A stretch of 6,940 bases of DNA from Dechloromonas sp. GTDB taxonomy: Bacteria > Pseudomonadota > Gammaproteobacteria > Burkholderiales > Rhodocyclaceae. The notes under the pieces were generated by a model. The model had not been told where the DNA came from. It saw nothing but the letters and a program-made list of their open reading frames with translations, and did not search any database. Positions 6,739 through 6,940 of the stretch are shown in pieces (the stretch's first letter is position 1; each line of letters opens with the position of its first letter). The DNA lies in the NCBI GenBank assembly GCA_013693915.1, contig CP059264.1:1517086-1524025 (forward strand). The letters run 5' to 3'. The translations under genes and the position numbers were made by a program.

Positions 6739-6769
6739 ATACGTGTCCGTATTTATGAAAGTGCCTACT
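6739..6769 (-). repeat. IS630-family inverted repeat, right end in window
   Basis: This is the partner of 5490-5519. The inner ATACGTGT (6739-6746) is the exact complement of ACACGTAT at 5512-5519, and TA 6770-6771 follows the outer end. Confidence 0.65.
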
Positions 6770-6854
6770 TAGCCGGTCCGGACAGGGTAGGCGATTACCG
6801 GCCGGGCTGTTTGCCAAGCGACGGCCGCGAGAAAGGCCACTTCATCGCCGGTGA

Positions 6855-6940
6855 TCAGAGGATCATCCCCGCGCCGACCGTGTTGTTGTTGCTCTCGTCG
6901 ATGACGATGAAGGCGCCGGTGCTGCGATTTTCCGCATAGG
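6855..6940 (-). CDS. cysN: CysN, sulfate adenylyltransferase GTPase subunit, C-terminal end (partial)
   Basis: The minus-strand frame running in from the right edge ends YAENRSTGAFIVIDESNNNTVGAGMIL and stops at 6855-6857. The motif AENR-x-TG-(A/S)-F-I-x-I-D-x-x-x-N-x-TVGAGMI is the characteristic end of the CysN/NodQ elongation-factor-like GTPase, the large subunit that with CysD makes adenosine 5'-phosphosulfate from sulfate and ATP. The stop directly after GAGMIL shows this is stand-alone CysN, not a CysNC fusion, which would continue into an APS kinase domain. Only ~29 codons are visible. The 83 bp between this stop and the IS630-family element carry no gene and no clear terminator. Confidence 0.75.
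   Translation of the reverse strand, partial: YAENRSTGAFIVIDESNNNTVGAGMIL

Larger units (their letters stand above)
5488..6771 (-). mobile_element. IS630-family insertion sequence (~1280 bp) flanked by TA
   Basis: The ends are imperfect inverted repeats, 5490-5519 and 6739-6769. They share about 25 positions in a gapped alignment, including TTTCA and an inner ACACGTAT. TA dinucleotides lie directly outside (5488-5489 and 6770-6771), as expected for IS630 elements, which target and duplicate TA. The element contains one transposase gene on the minus strand. It begins 15 bp after the KAP stop codon, so it lies just downstream of the KAP gene without damaging it. The repeats are diverged and the transposase is frameshifted, so this copy looks older than the IS1182-family insertion. 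Exact ends could be off by a base or two. Confidence 0.78.

Noticed and set aside
5926..6758. Two long plus-strand open frames opposite the IS630-family transposase
   Set aside because: The minus strand shows a complete DDE transposase with helix-turn-helix; the opposite frames are Arg/Ser-rich shadows.
1..6940. CRISPR array, tRNA or rRNA genes
   Set aside because: No spaced identical direct repeats, tRNA arm or CCA patterns, or rRNA-like sequence were seen on either strand.

Overview
The window is GC-rich DNA (many GCC, CTG and CGC codons). It looks like a proteobacterial chromosome, most likely a betaproteobacterium (Rhodocyclaceae/Accumulibacter-like). That assignment rests on base composition, protein flavour and a CysN-type gene end, not on any database match.

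Layout: the left ~1.1 kb is ordinary chromosome. It holds the last 35 codons of a GGDEF diguanylate cyclase, a 104-aa protein with a Cys-pair (zinc-ribbon-like) motif, and convergent to it a secreted DUF4124-type protein carrying a +1 frameshift. The far right edge holds the last ~29 codons of cysN (sulfate adenylyltransferase GTPase subunit) on the minus strand. Between these lies a ~5.5 kb accessory block. At its left border is a decayed second copy of the cysN 3' end in the same orientation (1189 to about 1290), so the block is bracketed by two cysN tails.

The block carries an apparent two-gene module on the plus strand: an alanine-rich protein (1342-2162, one frameshift) followed closely by a KAP-family P-loop NTPase. 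The KAP gene is split by a complete IS1182-family insertion sequence (2949-4488). The IS has matching terminal inverted repeats and an exact 4-bp target duplication (CTGG). Removing the IS and one CTGG copy rejoins Walker A, two membrane segments and Walker B in one open frame of 556 codons plus a stop. The insertion is therefore the only lesion visible in the KAP gene and is probably recent. A second insertion sequence, of the IS630 family (about 5490-6769, flanked by TA), lies 17 bp past the KAP stop. Its transposase has a frameshift that removes the normal C terminus.

Functional reading: KAP NTPases include PifA of plasmid F, which mediates phage exclusion. A membrane KAP ATPase with a variable Ala-rich partner, in a block loaded with IS elements, is reasonable as a candidate defence or conflict module that has been inactivated here. 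This is inference. Three genes each carry a single-base frameshift in or beside a short G/C run, so either decay or uncorrected sequencing error must be considered before calling them dead.
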